Numbered from the stretch's first letter, positions 38,832-48,087 are shown. The stretch: 64,000 bases of DNA from Nonomuraea jabiensis (GCF_014204795.1 NZ_JACHMB010000001.1:10242501-10306500), one strand, 5' to 3'. Numbers and translations are program-made. The notes: generated by a model from the letters alone, not told the origin.

Positions 38832-39659
38832 CCGCTTCCAGAGGTGGTCTGGCCGTCCGGAGGCCGGGACGCCAGTGCGGCATGAACACGATATAGCGCG
38901 AGCGGGGCCAGCGGCACGAGCGCCTCCCCATCGACCGCGAGAGGTTCGCGGCTCGTGGCGAGCACCCGCAGCCCGGAGCATCGGGCCGCGCCGCAGGCCG
39001 GAGCATCGGGCCGCGCCGCAGGCCGGAGCATCGGGCCGCCCCGCAGTCCGATCGCGGCGAGCGCGGCCGTGGCGATCTTCGCCGGCTCGGTGACGGGCGC
39101 GAGGTCGACGAGCCAGGCGCCGTCGCGGTATTCGTGGGGCCGGGCAGTGGTGGGTGGCGGCGGGCGGCCTCCAGCCGGGGCGTCCGGCACCGGGATGGGC
39201 CGGTCGGGGCGCTCCGCGCCGCGCCGCCTGTTCCTCGACGAGCCGACGACGGGGTTCGATCCGCGCAGCAGGGCCGAGCTGTGGTCGGTAGTTGGTGTGA
39301 TTGACCTGGCCGCCGGTCTCTTCCCGCGTCCCCGCCGGCGCGGCCGGGTGGGGGTCGGTACCGTCGTCGGCGAGGACTGGATCCCGTGTCCGGCCGCCTC
39401 GCGGAGCGCATCCGGCATCGCCGCCGCCGGCCGCAGGAAGAACCGGGTCCGCCGCCCGCTGCCGATCGCGCCGAACGTCGTGGTCATGAAAGCCTGACCT
39501 CCTCGCGAGCCGGAGCGCTCTCGGCAGCTCCTGACCGTCGCAAGTCACGGAGTTGTCAACCACGATTCTTGGCAAATGGTCGAACTGCTCCCCCATGGCC
39601 TCGCGTATCTCCCGGAGACCGGACTTCCACCCGGGTCATGAGACTTGAAGGAGCAACAC
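38832..39659. pseudogene. gene graveyard: relics of an AfsR/LuxR-type NTPase regulator and a DrrA-type ABC ATPase
   Basis: On the minus strand, DGAWLVDLAPVTEPAKIATA and VLATSREPLAVDGEALVPLA are pieces of the NB-ARC-like domain of large regulators, joined across a missing core by a 25-bp repeat. On the plus strand at about 39215-39300, RRLFLDEPTTGFDPRSRAEL is the Walker B/D-loop of a drug-exporter ATPase with nothing before or after it. A further minus-strand frame ending near 39489 begins MTTTFGAIGSGRRTRFFLRP and was not recognised. No intact gene is present. The last 100 bp carry the promoter region of the DUF1996 gene. Confidence 0.6.
38973..39047. repeat. 25-bp tandem repeat, 3 copies
   Basis: Units CCGGAGCATCGGGCCGCGCC-GCAGG at 38973-38997, 38998-39022 and 39023-39047; the third has two changes. 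It sits in the relic of the regulator gene. Confidence 0.85.
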
Positions 39660-41582
39660 ATGCGGAATCCGCTCGGGGGGAGACGACTCAGGTCGTGGCG
39701 AGCAGCCGTTTCCTTAGGGGGAAGCATCGCACTTGTCCTGACCGGCTCCCCACTGTCCGCACAGGCGGGCACGATGGCGGCGGCGGCGCAGACCATCGTC
39801 TGCCCCAGCGTGGCGGACAAGCTCCCCGAGATACCGGCATCGGCCAGGGCCGAAGTCGACAGAAACCTCGCCCTCCTGGAGACCCAGATCCAGGAGGCCA
39901 ACAACCGGCTCGCCCGCTCAGCGGGAGAAGGAGGCCCCAACTTCGTCCAGAACGCCATCCTCGGCCCGCTGGCCGGCAAGCGCGCCGCCACCCTCGACCG
40001 CATCGCCATCGCCATCGGCCGCACCGGCCAGCGTCCCAGCGGCCTCGGCAACCTGGCCACCTGCAGGCTCACCGGCACTGCCAACGGCGGCAACAACAAC
40101 GGCAACAACAATGGCAACGGCGGAAATGGGGGTAACGGCGGCAACGAGGGCAATGGCGGGAACGGGGGTAACGGCGGCAACGAGGGCAATGGCGGGAACG
40201 GGGGTAACGGCGGCAACGGCTCCTCCCCCACCCAGGCGCCGAGCCAGGGAACAGGGTCGGGGTCCGGGCAGACCATCGTCTGCCCCAGCGTCGCGGACAA
40301 GCTCCCCGAAGTACCGGCGTCGGCCAGGGCCGAAGTCGACAGAAACCTCGCTCTCCTGGAGACCCAGATCCAGGAGGCCAACAACCGGCTCGCCCGCTCA
40401 GCGGGAGAAGGAGGCCCCAACTTCGTCCAGAACGCCATCCTCGGCCCGCTGGCCGGCAAGCGCGCCGCCACCATCGACCGCATCGCCATCGCCATCGGCC
40501 GCACCGGCCAGCGCCCCACCGGCCTCGGCAACCTGGCCACCTGCACCCTCGGCAACGGCGGCAACGGGGGCAATGGCGGTAACGGGGGCAATGGCGGTAA
40601 CGGCGGGAATGGGGGCAACGGGGGGAACGGCGGCAACGGCTCGCCCAGCCCCGATCCCACCGGCGGCCAAGGCGACGGCAACGGCAACGGCAACGGTGAG
40701 GACCCCGCGAACGGCGTCGGGCCGTTCGCCCAGGACTTCGTCGACATCCGCCAGGTTCAGCCGGGCCAGTCCAACCTCGCCGAATTCGGGGCCGGCCGGA
40801 ACGGCTCCCGCGGCACCTTCGTCTCCCAGTGCGGAAGGAACGAGAACCGCCACAACAACTCGGACAACTTCATCGTCACCCCCGGCGTGAGCGACGGCGC
40901 GCACCACCTTCACGACTACGTGGGCAACCTGACGACGGACGGATTCTCCACCGACGAGAGCCTTGCCGCAGGGGGTACGACCTGCCAGCGGGGCGACCTG
41001 TCCGCGTACTTCTGGCCCGTGCTCAGGGACCGCACGTCGAACGAGAACGCCGACGACGAGCACGGCAACATCGGCCGGGTGCTGACGGCCCGCTCCGTGC
41101 AGCTCCAGTTCCGCGGCAACGCGAGCTCCCGGGTCACGGCGATGCCCAGGTTCCTCAGGCTGATCACCGGCGACGCCAAGGCCGCGACGAACGGCGGGGC
41201 CAACGCACGCGCCGCGTGGACCTGCACGGGGTTCCAGAACCGGATCACCGACAAGTACCCGCTGTGCCCGCGCGGCAGCCAGGTCGTCCGGATCCTGGAC
41301 TTCCCCAGCTGCTGGGACGGGCAGAACATCGACAGCGCCAACCACCGCACGCACGTGGTCTTCCCCGGTCAGAACGGCGCCTGTCCCCAGGGCACGCAGG
41401 CGGTTCCGCAGCTGCGCATGACCCTCGTCTACTCGGTGCCGCAGGGCCGGTCGTTCGCCGTGGACGCCTTCCCCGAGCAGAAGCACAACCCGATCACCGA
41501 CCATGCCGACTTCGCCAACGTCATGCCCGACAACCTGATGCGCGTCGTCGTCGACTGCATCAACCAGGGCCGCCGTTGCTGA
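39660..41582 (+). CDS. secreted DUF1996 protein with duplicated N-terminal domain and Gly/Asn-rich linkers
   Basis: The protein has 640 aa. A signal peptide (SLGGSIALVLTGSPLSAQA) ends near residue 36. Residues 44-135 and 204-295 are two almost identical domains (TIVCPSVADKLPE... to ...GLGNLATC), each starting and ending with Cys. Each is followed by a GGN-type low-complexity linker. From about 355 onward comes DUF1996, with FVSQCGRNENRHNN, HHLHDYVGN, NHRTHVVFPGQNGACPQGTQ and PQLRMTLVY, a secreted His/Cys-rich domain common in fungi and actinobacteria and of unknown function. The ATG follows AAGGAG. No operon partner is present; the gene is convergent with the FAD-oxidase operon across a strong hairpin. 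Confidence 0.85.
   Translation: MRNPLGGRRLRSWRAAVSLGGSIALVLTGSPLSAQAGTMAAAAQTIVCPSVADKLPEIPASARAEVDRNLALLETQIQEANNRLARSAGEGGPNFVQNAILGPLAGKRAATLDRIAIAIGRTGQRPSGLGNLATCRLTGTANGGNNNGNNNGNGGNGGNGGNEGNGGNGGNGGNEGNGGNGGNGGNGSSPTQAPSQGTGSGSGQTIVCPSVADKLPEVPASARAEVDRNLALLETQIQEANNRLARSAGEGGPNFVQNAILGPLAGKRAATIDRIAIAIGRTGQRPTGLGNLATCTLGNGGNGGNGGNGGNGGNGGNGGNGGNGGNGSPSPDPTGGQGDGNGNGNGEDPANGVGPFAQDFVDIRQVQPGQSNLAEFGAGRNGSRGTFVSQCGRNENRHNNSDNFIVTPGVSDGAHHLHDYVGNLTTDGFSTDESLAAGGTTCQRGDLSAYFWPVLRDRTSNENADDEHGNIGRVLTARSVQLQFRGNASSRVTAMPRFLRLITGDAKAATNGGANARAAWTCTGFQNRITDKYPLCPRGSQVVRILDFPSCWDGQNIDSANHRTHVVFPGQNGACPQGTQAVPQLRMTLVYSVPQGRSFAVDAFPEQKHNPITDHADFANVMPDNLMRVVVDCINQGRRC
39789..40544. repeat. recent duplication of a ~276-bp domain plus GGN minisatellites
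   Basis: Copies at 39789-40064 and 40269-40544 differ at only about eight positions. The spacers (about 40084-40220 and 40550-40645) are imperfect GGCAACGGGGGTAACGGC-type triplet-based repeats encoding Gly-Gly-Asn. Confidence 0.9.
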
Positions 41583-41593
41583 TCTGACACCCC

Positions 41594-41630
41594 CGGCCGG
41601 ACCACCCCTTTCCCAGGGGCGGTCCGGCCG
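41594..41630. terminator. bidirectional hairpin terminator
   Basis: The outer stem CGGCCGGACC / GGTCCGGCCG (10 bp) encloses an inner CCCC/GGGG stem. It lies between the convergent stops at 41582 and 41645. Confidence 0.75.
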
Positions 41631-41644
41631 TTCGGTTCTGATCA

Positions 41645-42769
41645 TCAGGTGGCGAAGCGCTCAGGGCGGAAGTCCATCAGGAGGGGGTGCCTGGCGCCGG
41701 TGAGCACCTCGTACGCGGTGAGCTCGCCGGCGATGAGGCCCAGCGTCGCCCCCGAGTGGGTGAACGCCACGTGGCACCCGGGCACCGCCTCCAGCTCGCC
41801 GAACACCGGCTCGCCGTCCCCCGGGATCGGCTTGCGGCCGAGCCGCCACGACGCCGCCTGGAGGGAGACCTCGCCCTGGAGCAGGGCGGACGCCTCGGCG
41901 AGCAGTTCCTTGACGTACGCCTCGTCGATCGAGCAGGAGCCGTCCTCGTGCTCGACGATGTGCTCTTCGTACCAGGAGTGGTCGATCGCGAACGTCGAGC
42001 CCGGATTGGGGCGCATCGCGGCACGCGGGGTGTTCAGCACCGTCACGACCTCGGTCTCGACCGGCTCCGTGACGACGAGCATGGACAGCGGGGACGCGTC
42101 GGGGACGTTCACGCCGAGCTCCGCGAGCACGGCAGGGGTCTGCGCGCCGCAGGCGACCACGACGGCGTCGCCGCTCCACGACGTGCCGTCGGCGGTGCGT
42201 ACGCCGCGTGCCCGGCCGTCCTCCACGGTCACCGAGCAGCGGCCCGCGCCGGTGACGAGCCGTCCCCCGCGCCGGACCAGCTCGTCCGCGAGCTCCCGGA
42301 TCAGGTGCGGCAGGGAGACCCAGCCCTCGCCCGGGTTGTGGATCGCGAGCCCGCCGCGCGGACCCGCCTCCACACCGGCCACCCGCCCGCCGACGTCCGC
42401 CCGGTCGAGAAGGTGGGACTCGTAGCCCCGCTCGATCTCGTGCTCGTGCCGGGCGCGGGTCCGCTCGGCGCCGTCGGGGGTCGTCCACCACAGGCCGCCG
42501 TCGAACCGCAGCCACTCCAGGGCAGGGTCGGCGGCGAACAGGGTGCGGTAGCGGTCGATGCCGAGCAGGCGCAGGAGATGGTACGGCCCGGACCGCGCGC
42601 CCGCCGAGTTGAGCCAGGACAGCGAGCGACCCGACGCCCCGCTGGCCAGCTCCGCCTCGGTGACCAGGACGACCTCGGCGCCGCCCCGCACGAGGTGCGC
42701 GGCGGTGGACACCCCGAGGATGCCGCCCCCGAGGACGACGACGCGCGCCGGCGCGGTGTGATCTGTCAC
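41645..42769 (-). CDS. FAD-dependent oxidoreductase (DAO family)
   Basis: This 374-aa flavoprotein of the D-amino-acid/sarcosine/glycine oxidase family shows the dinucleotide-binding ARVVVLGGGILGVSTAAHLV and SGASGRSLSWLNSAGARSG after the second strand. The C-terminal FAD contact is HVAFTHSGATLGLIAGELTA. The GTG at 42769 follows GGAG and is 9 bp after the oxidoreductase stop. It is the last gene of the hydantoinase operon. An amino acid or N-alkyl amino acid released by that pathway is a plausible substrate, by inference. Confidence 0.85.
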   Translation of the reverse strand: MTDHTAPARVVVLGGGILGVSTAAHLVRGGAEVVLVTEAELASGASGRSLSWLNSAGARSGPYHLLRLLGIDRYRTLFAADPALEWLRFDGGLWWTTPDGAERTRARHEHEIERGYESHLLDRADVGGRVAGVEAGPRGGLAIHNPGEGWVSLPHLIRELADELVRRGGRLVTGAGRCSVTVEDGRARGVRTADGTSWSGDAVVVACGAQTPAVLAELGVNVPDASPLSMLVVTEPVETEVVTVLNTPRAAMRPNPGSTFAIDHSWYEEHIVEHEDGSCSIDEAYVKELLAEASALLQGEVSLQAASWRLGRKPIPGDGEPVFGELEAVPGCHVAFTHSGATLGLIAGELTAYEVLTGARHPLLMDFRPERFAT

Positions 42770-42777
42770 GTGACTCC

Positions 42778-43824
42778 TCACTTCTTCGCGTTGGTGTGGG
42801 CCCGCTCGATGACGTCCAGGACATCGACGGCGTCGCCGGGATCGACGGGCAGGTCCGCGCCGTCGCGCAGGGCGAGGGCGAGCAGGCGGTAGAACTCGGC
42901 GTAGTTCCCGCGCTCGGGCTCGACGGGCGTCGTCTCGTGGCCCTGCCCCAACCGGCCCCAGCAGTCCTCGGGCTCCCGTCCGAACGCCGGGTCGGCGGGG
43001 CTCGTCCCGGCCTTCAGGGCGGCCTCCTGGCCGTCCAGCCCGTGCTTGACGTACCCGTTCCGCGAGCCCAGAACCCGGAACCGGGGGCCGGGCAGGGCCG
43101 CGACGCTGCTCATCGTCAGGCGGGAGCTCGTGCCGCAGGCGTGCCGGAGGATCACCACCGTGTCGTCGTCGGCGTCGCAGCCGGCGCGCGGGTCGCGGCG
43201 GTTGACGTCGGCCAGGACCTCCGTCACGGGGCCGAACAGCTGCAGGGCCTGGTCGATCAGGTGGGTGCCCAGATCGAACAGGATGCCGCCGCCGTCGGCG
43301 ACGCCGGTCTCGCCCTTCCACCCGCCGAGCCCGTCCGGGCGCCACCACTCGAACCTGGACTCGAAGGCGTGGACCGTGCCCAGCCGCCCGTCTGCGATCA
43401 GGCGCCGCAGGGTGCGGAAGTCGGCGTCCCAGCGGCGGTTCTGGAACACCGTGAGGCGCCGTCCCAGCTCGGCCGCCAGCGCGATCAGCTTGCGTCCTTC
43501 GGCGGCGGTCGGCGTGAAGGGCTTGTCGACGACGACGTCCAGCCCCGCCCGCAGGGCGTTCCCGGCCAGCTCGACGTGCGTCGACGGCGGCGTGCCCACG
43601 ACGACGAGGTCCAGGTCGGAGGCGTGGGCGGTGACGGCGTCAGCGGTCGCCGCCACCGTGGCGGACGGGTGGGCGGCGCGCGCCGCCGCCTGGCGGTCCG
43701 GATCGCCTGTGATGATGAGCCGCAGGTCGTACGCCGGGTCTGCGGCGAGGAACGGCGCGTGGAAGAAGCGTCCGGCCGTGCCGAAGCCGATGACGGCGAC
43801 GCGAATCGGGGAATCGTTCCGCAT
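42778..43824 (-). CDS. Gfo/Idh/MocA-family oxidoreductase
   Basis: The protein has 348 aa. The N-terminal Rossmann fold is IRVAVIGFGTAGRFFHAPFL. The cofactor and catalytic lysine lie in VVVDKPFTPTAAEGRKL (the E/D-K-P motif). Segments FQNRRWDADFRTLRRLI and GGGILFDLGTHLIDQALQLF are conserved in the YdgJ-like branch. These enzymes oxidise or reduce sugars, inositols or similar with NAD(P). It lies 7 bp after hydantoinase B and leads directly into the FAD-oxidase gene. Confidence 0.88.
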   Translation of the reverse strand: MRNDSPIRVAVIGFGTAGRFFHAPFLAADPAYDLRLIITGDPDRQAAARAAHPSATVAATADAVTAHASDLDLVVVGTPPSTHVELAGNALRAGLDVVVDKPFTPTAAEGRKLIALAAELGRRLTVFQNRRWDADFRTLRRLIADGRLGTVHAFESRFEWWRPDGLGGWKGETGVADGGGILFDLGTHLIDQALQLFGPVTEVLADVNRRDPRAGCDADDDTVVILRHACGTSSRLTMSSVAALPGPRFRVLGSRNGYVKHGLDGQEAALKAGTSPADPAFGREPEDCWGRLGQGHETTPVEPERGNYAEFYRLLALALRDGADLPVDPGDAVDVLDVIERAHTNAKK

Positions 43825-43831
43825 GTCTTCC

Positions 43832-45481
43832 TCAGTCCTCCAGGCCGTAGGCGTCGCGGGCGGTCTCGGCCGAGATGACGCCCTCGCGCAGGTCCTTCTC
43901 GACCAGCTCGGGCGCCCGGCGCGCCGGCGGGCCGTACCCTCCGGCGCCCGGGGTCGTGATCGTGACGACGTCGCCGGTGTTGAGCACCGTGTGCCCGTGG
44001 TCGATGGGCCTGGCGCCCTGGCTGACCGCCCAGCCGCCGCTGGCGCCGGGCCCGCCGCCGAACAACCCCCACGGCCGGGACCGGTAGCGGGTGCCGTCGA
44101 GCCAGAACCCGATGCCGTCGGCCTCGACCCGCACCACGCGCCTGATGGCCATGCCGCCCCGGAACTCGCCGACGCCGCCGGATCCGTCGACCAGCTCGTA
44201 GGCCTCCACGGTCAGCGGGTATTCCTGTTCGAGGCTCTCGACGGGCAGGTTGCTGGTGTTGGTGACGTGCACCTGCACGCCGTCGAGACCGTCCTTGGTG
44301 GCGCGGGCGCCGGACCCGCCGCCGATGGTCTCCAGGTACACGAAGTACTTGCCGGTCCGCGGGTCGAGCCCGTCGAAGTGGAAGCCGGTGTTCGAGCCGT
44401 TGTGCGCGGCCGTGACCCGGTCGGGCAGCGCGGGGGCGAGGGCGCCGTGGATGAGGTCCACGACCCGCTGGCAGGTCTCGGTGCGGGCGTTGACCGCGGC
44501 GGGGGCGACGGCGTTCAGGATGCTGCCGCGGGGCGCGTCGATGTGGATCGCGCGGATGACGCCGGCGTTGGGCGTGATGTCGGGATCGATGAGCGTCTTC
44601 ACGGCGTAGTACACCGTGCTTTCGAGGGCGCCGTACACCATGTTGACGCTGGCGCGGACCTGCGGCGGGTTGCCGGAGAAGTCGAAGAAGAGCTCGTCGT
44701 CGCGCACGGTGATCGCCACGCGCAGGGTGAGCTCCTCGTCGAGCTCGGGGCAGTCGAAGCGGTCCTCGAACGTGTAGACGCCGTCCGGGACCTCGCGGAT
44801 GGCGGCGCGGGTCTGGCGGTCGGCGTGGTCGAGCAGCGCCCGCGCGGCGGCGGCCATCGTCGGGATCGAGTGCCGCGCGCACAGCTCCCGGTAGCGGATG
44901 ACCGCCGCCCGGTTGGCCGCCAGCTGGGCCTGGAAGTCGGACCGGCGCTCGTCGGGCACCTGGCAGTTCAGCAGGATCAGGTCGAACAGATCCGTCTGCA
45001 GCTCCCCCGCGCGCAGCAGGCGTACCGGCGGGATGCGCAGGCCCTCCTGGAAGATGTGCGCGTGCCCGCGGTCACCGAAGTCGGCGTGGTGGGCCAGGTT
45101 CGCCGCCCAGGCCACCAGCCGGCCGTCGGCGAAGATCGGGCAGGCGAGCACGATGTCGGGAATGTGGGTGCCGCCGCCGCTGTGGGGGTCGTTGGCGACG
45201 AACGTGTCCCCGTCGGCGATCTCATCGACGGCGTAACGCTCCACGATCTTCCCGACCACGCCCATGAGGACGCCGAGGTGGGCCGGGTTGTGCTCGCCCT
45301 GCGCGATCAGCCGGCCCTCGGCGTCGAAGAACCCGGCGGTGCAGTCGCGGCGTTCCTTGATGTTCGTGCTGTACGCGGCCCGCACCATGGTCTCGACCAT
45401 CTCCTCCACGATGGAGGCGAGGGCCGCTCCGATGACCTCGACGGAGATCGGGTCCAGCGGGGTCGTGTCGGTGGTGTTCAT
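43832..45481 (-). CDS. hyuB: hydantoinase B / 5-oxoprolinase beta-type subunit
   Basis: The protein has 549 aa. It shows DPISVEVIGAALASIVEEMV, TNIKERRDCTAGFFDAEGRL, FVANDPHSGGGTHIPDIVLA, HHADFGDRGHAHIFQEGLRI and the C-terminal TPGAGGYGPPARR, all standard for HyuB/OplaH beta subunits. With the A subunit it opens hydantoin, N-methylhydantoin, 5-oxoproline or similar lactam rings using ATP; acetone or acetophenone carboxylases are relatives. The ATG at 45481 is 14 bp after the A-subunit stop. Confidence 0.92.
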   Translation of the reverse strand: MNTTDTTPLDPISVEVIGAALASIVEEMVETMVRAAYSTNIKERRDCTAGFFDAEGRLIAQGEHNPAHLGVLMGVVGKIVERYAVDEIADGDTFVANDPHSGGGTHIPDIVLACPIFADGRLVAWAANLAHHADFGDRGHAHIFQEGLRIPPVRLLRAGELQTDLFDLILLNCQVPDERRSDFQAQLAANRAAVIRYRELCARHSIPTMAAAARALLDHADRQTRAAIREVPDGVYTFEDRFDCPELDEELTLRVAITVRDDELFFDFSGNPPQVRASVNMVYGALESTVYYAVKTLIDPDITPNAGVIRAIHIDAPRGSILNAVAPAAVNARTETCQRVVDLIHGALAPALPDRVTAAHNGSNTGFHFDGLDPRTGKYFVYLETIGGGSGARATKDGLDGVQVHVTNTSNLPVESLEQEYPLTVEAYELVDGSGGVGEFRGGMAIRRVVRVEADGIGFWLDGTRYRSRPWGLFGGGPGASGGWAVSQGARPIDHGHTVLNTGDVVTITTPGAGGYGPPARRAPELVEKDLREGVISAETARDAYGLED

Positions 45482-45495
45482 GACGCTCCGGGTGC

Positions 45496-47607
45496 TCACA
45501 GGTGGATGACGAGGTTGCGATGGGCGTCGACCTCCGCGGTGGAGCCGGGCAGGACGAGGGTGGTGGTGTCCATCTGCTCGACGATCGCGGGGCCTTCGAC
45601 GACCGTCCCGGGCGCGAGCGCCGCCCGGTCGTGGACCAGGCACTCGTGGAAGCCGCCCAGCTCGGGCAGGTAGACGGCGCGCTTGCGGGGCTGCTCCCCC
45701 TCGGGGCGGCCGCCGACGACCGGGCTCGACGACGGCCGCGCGTCGATCTCGCCCCAGGCCTGTACGCGGAACGTCACGGCCTGGACGGGGCTGCCGGGGT
45801 TGGCATAGCCGTAGGCCCGCTCGTGCGCCGCGGCGAAGTCGTCGAGCGCCGCGGCCACGCTCTCCGCGGTGACCGGCCCGGTGGGGAAGGCGACGGTCAG
45901 CTCGTGGTTCTGGCCCGCGTAGCGGAGATCCATCTGGCGGCGCGTGCCGCGGGCCCGCTCCTCGATGCCGCTCGCCTCGAACCACCGCTCCGCCTGGGCG
46001 TCCAACTCGGCGAAGACGGCGGCGACGTCGCCTGCTGACGGGTCCGCCCCGCCGAGGACGGCCGCCACGTCGCCTCCTGACGGGTCCGCCCCGCCGGTCC
46101 CCAGCGGCATGACGGCGGTACGCGAGAAGTCGCTCCTGACGTCGGTGAGCAGCAGGCCGAGCGCCGACAGCGCCCCCGGCGACTCGGGCACGAGGATGGT
46201 CGTCATGCCGAGCTCCGCCGCCAGCCGGGAGGCGTGCAACGGGCCGGCGCCGCCGAAGGGCACCATGACGTAGTCGCGTGGATCGTGGCCGCGCTGGACG
46301 GAGATGACGCGGATCGCCCGGGCCATGTTGGCGGTGACCACCCTGATGATGCCCTGCGCCGTGTCCTCGATGCTCATGCCGAGCTCGGTGGCCAGCGTGC
46401 CCACCGCCCGGCGGGACGCCTCCGGGTCGATCTTCATGCGCCCGCCGAGGAAGTACTCCGGGTTGAGCACCCGCAGGACGACGTTCGCGTCGGTGACCGT
46501 GGGCAGGTCCCCGTGGCCGTAGCAGGCGGGGCCGGGGAAGGCCCCGGCGCTCTTCGGGCCCACCTTGAGCAGGCCGCCGCTGTCCAGGCGCGCCACTGAG
46601 CCGCCGCCGGCGCCGACGGTGTGGATGTCGAGCATGGCCGTACGGATCGCGCGCCCGTCCAGGTCCAGGCCGGAGCTGGTCCTGGGTGCGCCCCGCTGGA
46701 CGAGGGAGACGTCGGTGGACGTGCCGCCCATGTCGAAGGTGATGATGTCCGGATGTCCGGCGGCGCTGGCGAGGCGCGCCGCGCCGACGACTCCGGTGCT
46801 CGGGCCCGACAGGACCATGCGGACGGGGTACTTCTCGGCCTCGGCGAAGGACACCACGCCGCCGTTGCTCTGGGTGACGTACGGCTGCACGGCCAGCCCC
46901 TTTTCGCCCAGCCGTTCCCGCAGCCGCGCCAGGTAGCCGGAGACCTTCGGGCCGAGGTAGGCGTTGGCGACGACGGTCGACAGCCGCTCGTACTCGCGGA
47001 ACTCCGGCAGCACCTCGGACGACAGGGAGACGTAGGCGCCCGGGAACTCCTCCTCGATCCACCGCGCGAGGTGCCGCTCGTGGTCGGGGAGGACATAGCT
47101 GTACAGCAGGCACACGGCGACGGCCTCGACGCCCTGGTCGCGCAGCCGGCGGATCTGCGCGCGGACCTCCTCCTCGTCGAGCGGGGTCCGCACGGTGCCG
47201 TCGTGCCTGACCCGTTCGGTGACCTCGAGGCGCAGGTCGCGCGGCACGAGGGGTGCTGGTTTGTCGGCCTGGAGGTCGTACAGCCTGGGGCGGCGGCCGC
47301 GGGCCAGCTCCAGCAGGTCGCGGAAGCCGCGGGTGGTCAGCAGGCCGGTCCGCGCGCCGGTCTCGGTCAGGAGCGCGTTGGTGCCGACGGTCGTCCCGTG
47401 CGCAAAGTAGGAGATGTCACCAAATCCGCCACCTCCGCCACCGTCGCCGGCGATGCGGAGCAGCTCGGAGACGCCGTCGATGATCGCTTTGCCGGGGTCC
47501 TCTGGGGTGCTGGAGACCTTGAAGACGCGTAGTTCGTTGCGTTCTGTGTCGTAGAGACAGATGTCGGTGAAGGTGCCGCCGGTGTCGACACCGATGCGAA
47601 GGGCCAT
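45496..47607 (-). CDS. hyuA: hydantoinase A / 5-oxoprolinase alpha-type subunit
   Basis: The protein has 703 aa from the ATG at 47607. The ATP-binding ASKHA fold begins RIGVDTGGTFTDICLYDTER. Further marks are FAHGTTVGTNALLTETGART, PDIITFDMGGTSTDVSLVQR, DIHTVGAGGGSVARLDSGGL and DYVMVPFGGAGPLHASRLAA. A Gly run at about 53-60 and a tandem 14-aa duplication (GGADPSGGDVAAVL, GGADPSAGDVAAVF) in the C-terminal third are unusual insertions. It is first in a four-gene operon preceded by a promoter with a GAGAACGTTCTC operator. Confidence 0.92.
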   Translation of the reverse strand: MALRIGVDTGGTFTDICLYDTERNELRVFKVSSTPEDPGKAIIDGVSELLRIAGDGGGGGGFGDISYFAHGTTVGTNALLTETGARTGLLTTRGFRDLLELARGRRPRLYDLQADKPAPLVPRDLRLEVTERVRHDGTVRTPLDEEEVRAQIRRLRDQGVEAVAVCLLYSYVLPDHERHLARWIEEEFPGAYVSLSSEVLPEFREYERLSTVVANAYLGPKVSGYLARLRERLGEKGLAVQPYVTQSNGGVVSFAEAEKYPVRMVLSGPSTGVVGAARLASAAGHPDIITFDMGGTSTDVSLVQRGAPRTSSGLDLDGRAIRTAMLDIHTVGAGGGSVARLDSGGLLKVGPKSAGAFPGPACYGHGDLPTVTDANVVLRVLNPEYFLGGRMKIDPEASRRAVGTLATELGMSIEDTAQGIIRVVTANMARAIRVISVQRGHDPRDYVMVPFGGAGPLHASRLAAELGMTTILVPESPGALSALGLLLTDVRSDFSRTAVMPLGTGGADPSGGDVAAVLGGADPSAGDVAAVFAELDAQAERWFEASGIEERARGTRRQMDLRYAGQNHELTVAFPTGPVTAESVAAALDDFAAAHERAYGYANPGSPVQAVTFRVQAWGEIDARPSSSPVVGGRPEGEQPRKRAVYLPELGGFHECLVHDRAALAPGTVVEGPAIVEQMDTTTLVLPGSTAEVDAHRNLVIHL
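46012..46095. repeat. 42-bp tandem duplication inside hyuA
   Basis: Units 46012-46053 and 46054-46095 differ at about five positions and are in frame, adding 14 residues. Confidence 0.85.
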
Positions 47608-47657
47608 TCGCCTTCGTTTCCTCTCGCCGGAGTTCGGCAGTTGCGGCGTTCTGTTGG

Positions 47658-47701
47658 GAGAACGTTCTCTGAACGTAGCCACCGATGCACTGCACCGTCA
47701 A
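47658..47701 (-). promoter_or_regulatory. hyuA promoter with LacI-type operator
   Basis: On the minus strand, -35 TTGACG (47701-47696) and -10 TACGTT (47677-47672) are 18 bp apart. The perfect 12-bp palindrome GAGAACGTTCTC at 47658-47669 begins 2 bp after the -10, over the expected start site. The same palindrome occurs at the MHS transporter promoter. Confidence 0.75.
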
Positions 47702-48087
47702 GGCGGCGATCGCCCGCCCAGACCAACTCCCGAACTCGCGTCGCCGCGCATCGGTTGGTTTTTGATACGCGTGGAGCCGTGACGGGGCCGCATCGACCGC
47801 CCCGCTCATGCCCGCCTCGCCGGTGCGCGGGGACGGCACGCCCGGAGACGACGCGCCCGGAGACGGCACGCCCGGAGACGACACGCCCGGAGACGACACG
47901 CCCGGAGACGGCACGCCCGGAGACGGCACGCCCGGAGGACGCACCCCGAGACGACGCACCCCGAGACGGCACGCCCCAGGACGACGCGCTCAAGAATCAC
48001 GCGCTCAGGGACGACGCGCTCGGGGCGGGGCCCGTCTCGCGTGGATCGTTCGGGTGCCGGCGGGAACCCCCGGGGCCGGTTGGGGCG
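47702..48087. repeat. intergenic region with 15-bp minisatellite
   Basis: About seven copies of a 15-bp unit (GAGACGGCACGCCCG with A/G variants) run from 47831 to 47935. Increasingly degenerate copies continue to about 48020. They fill the gap between hyuA and the end of the LacI gene. Both strands stay open across the array, but I see no start signals that would support a gene. Confidence 0.8.

Noticed and set aside
43046..45673. 875-aa plus-strand frame across the hydantoinase B region
   Set aside because: Antisense shadow of hyuB and the Gfo/Idh/MocA gene, with no start signal or domain.
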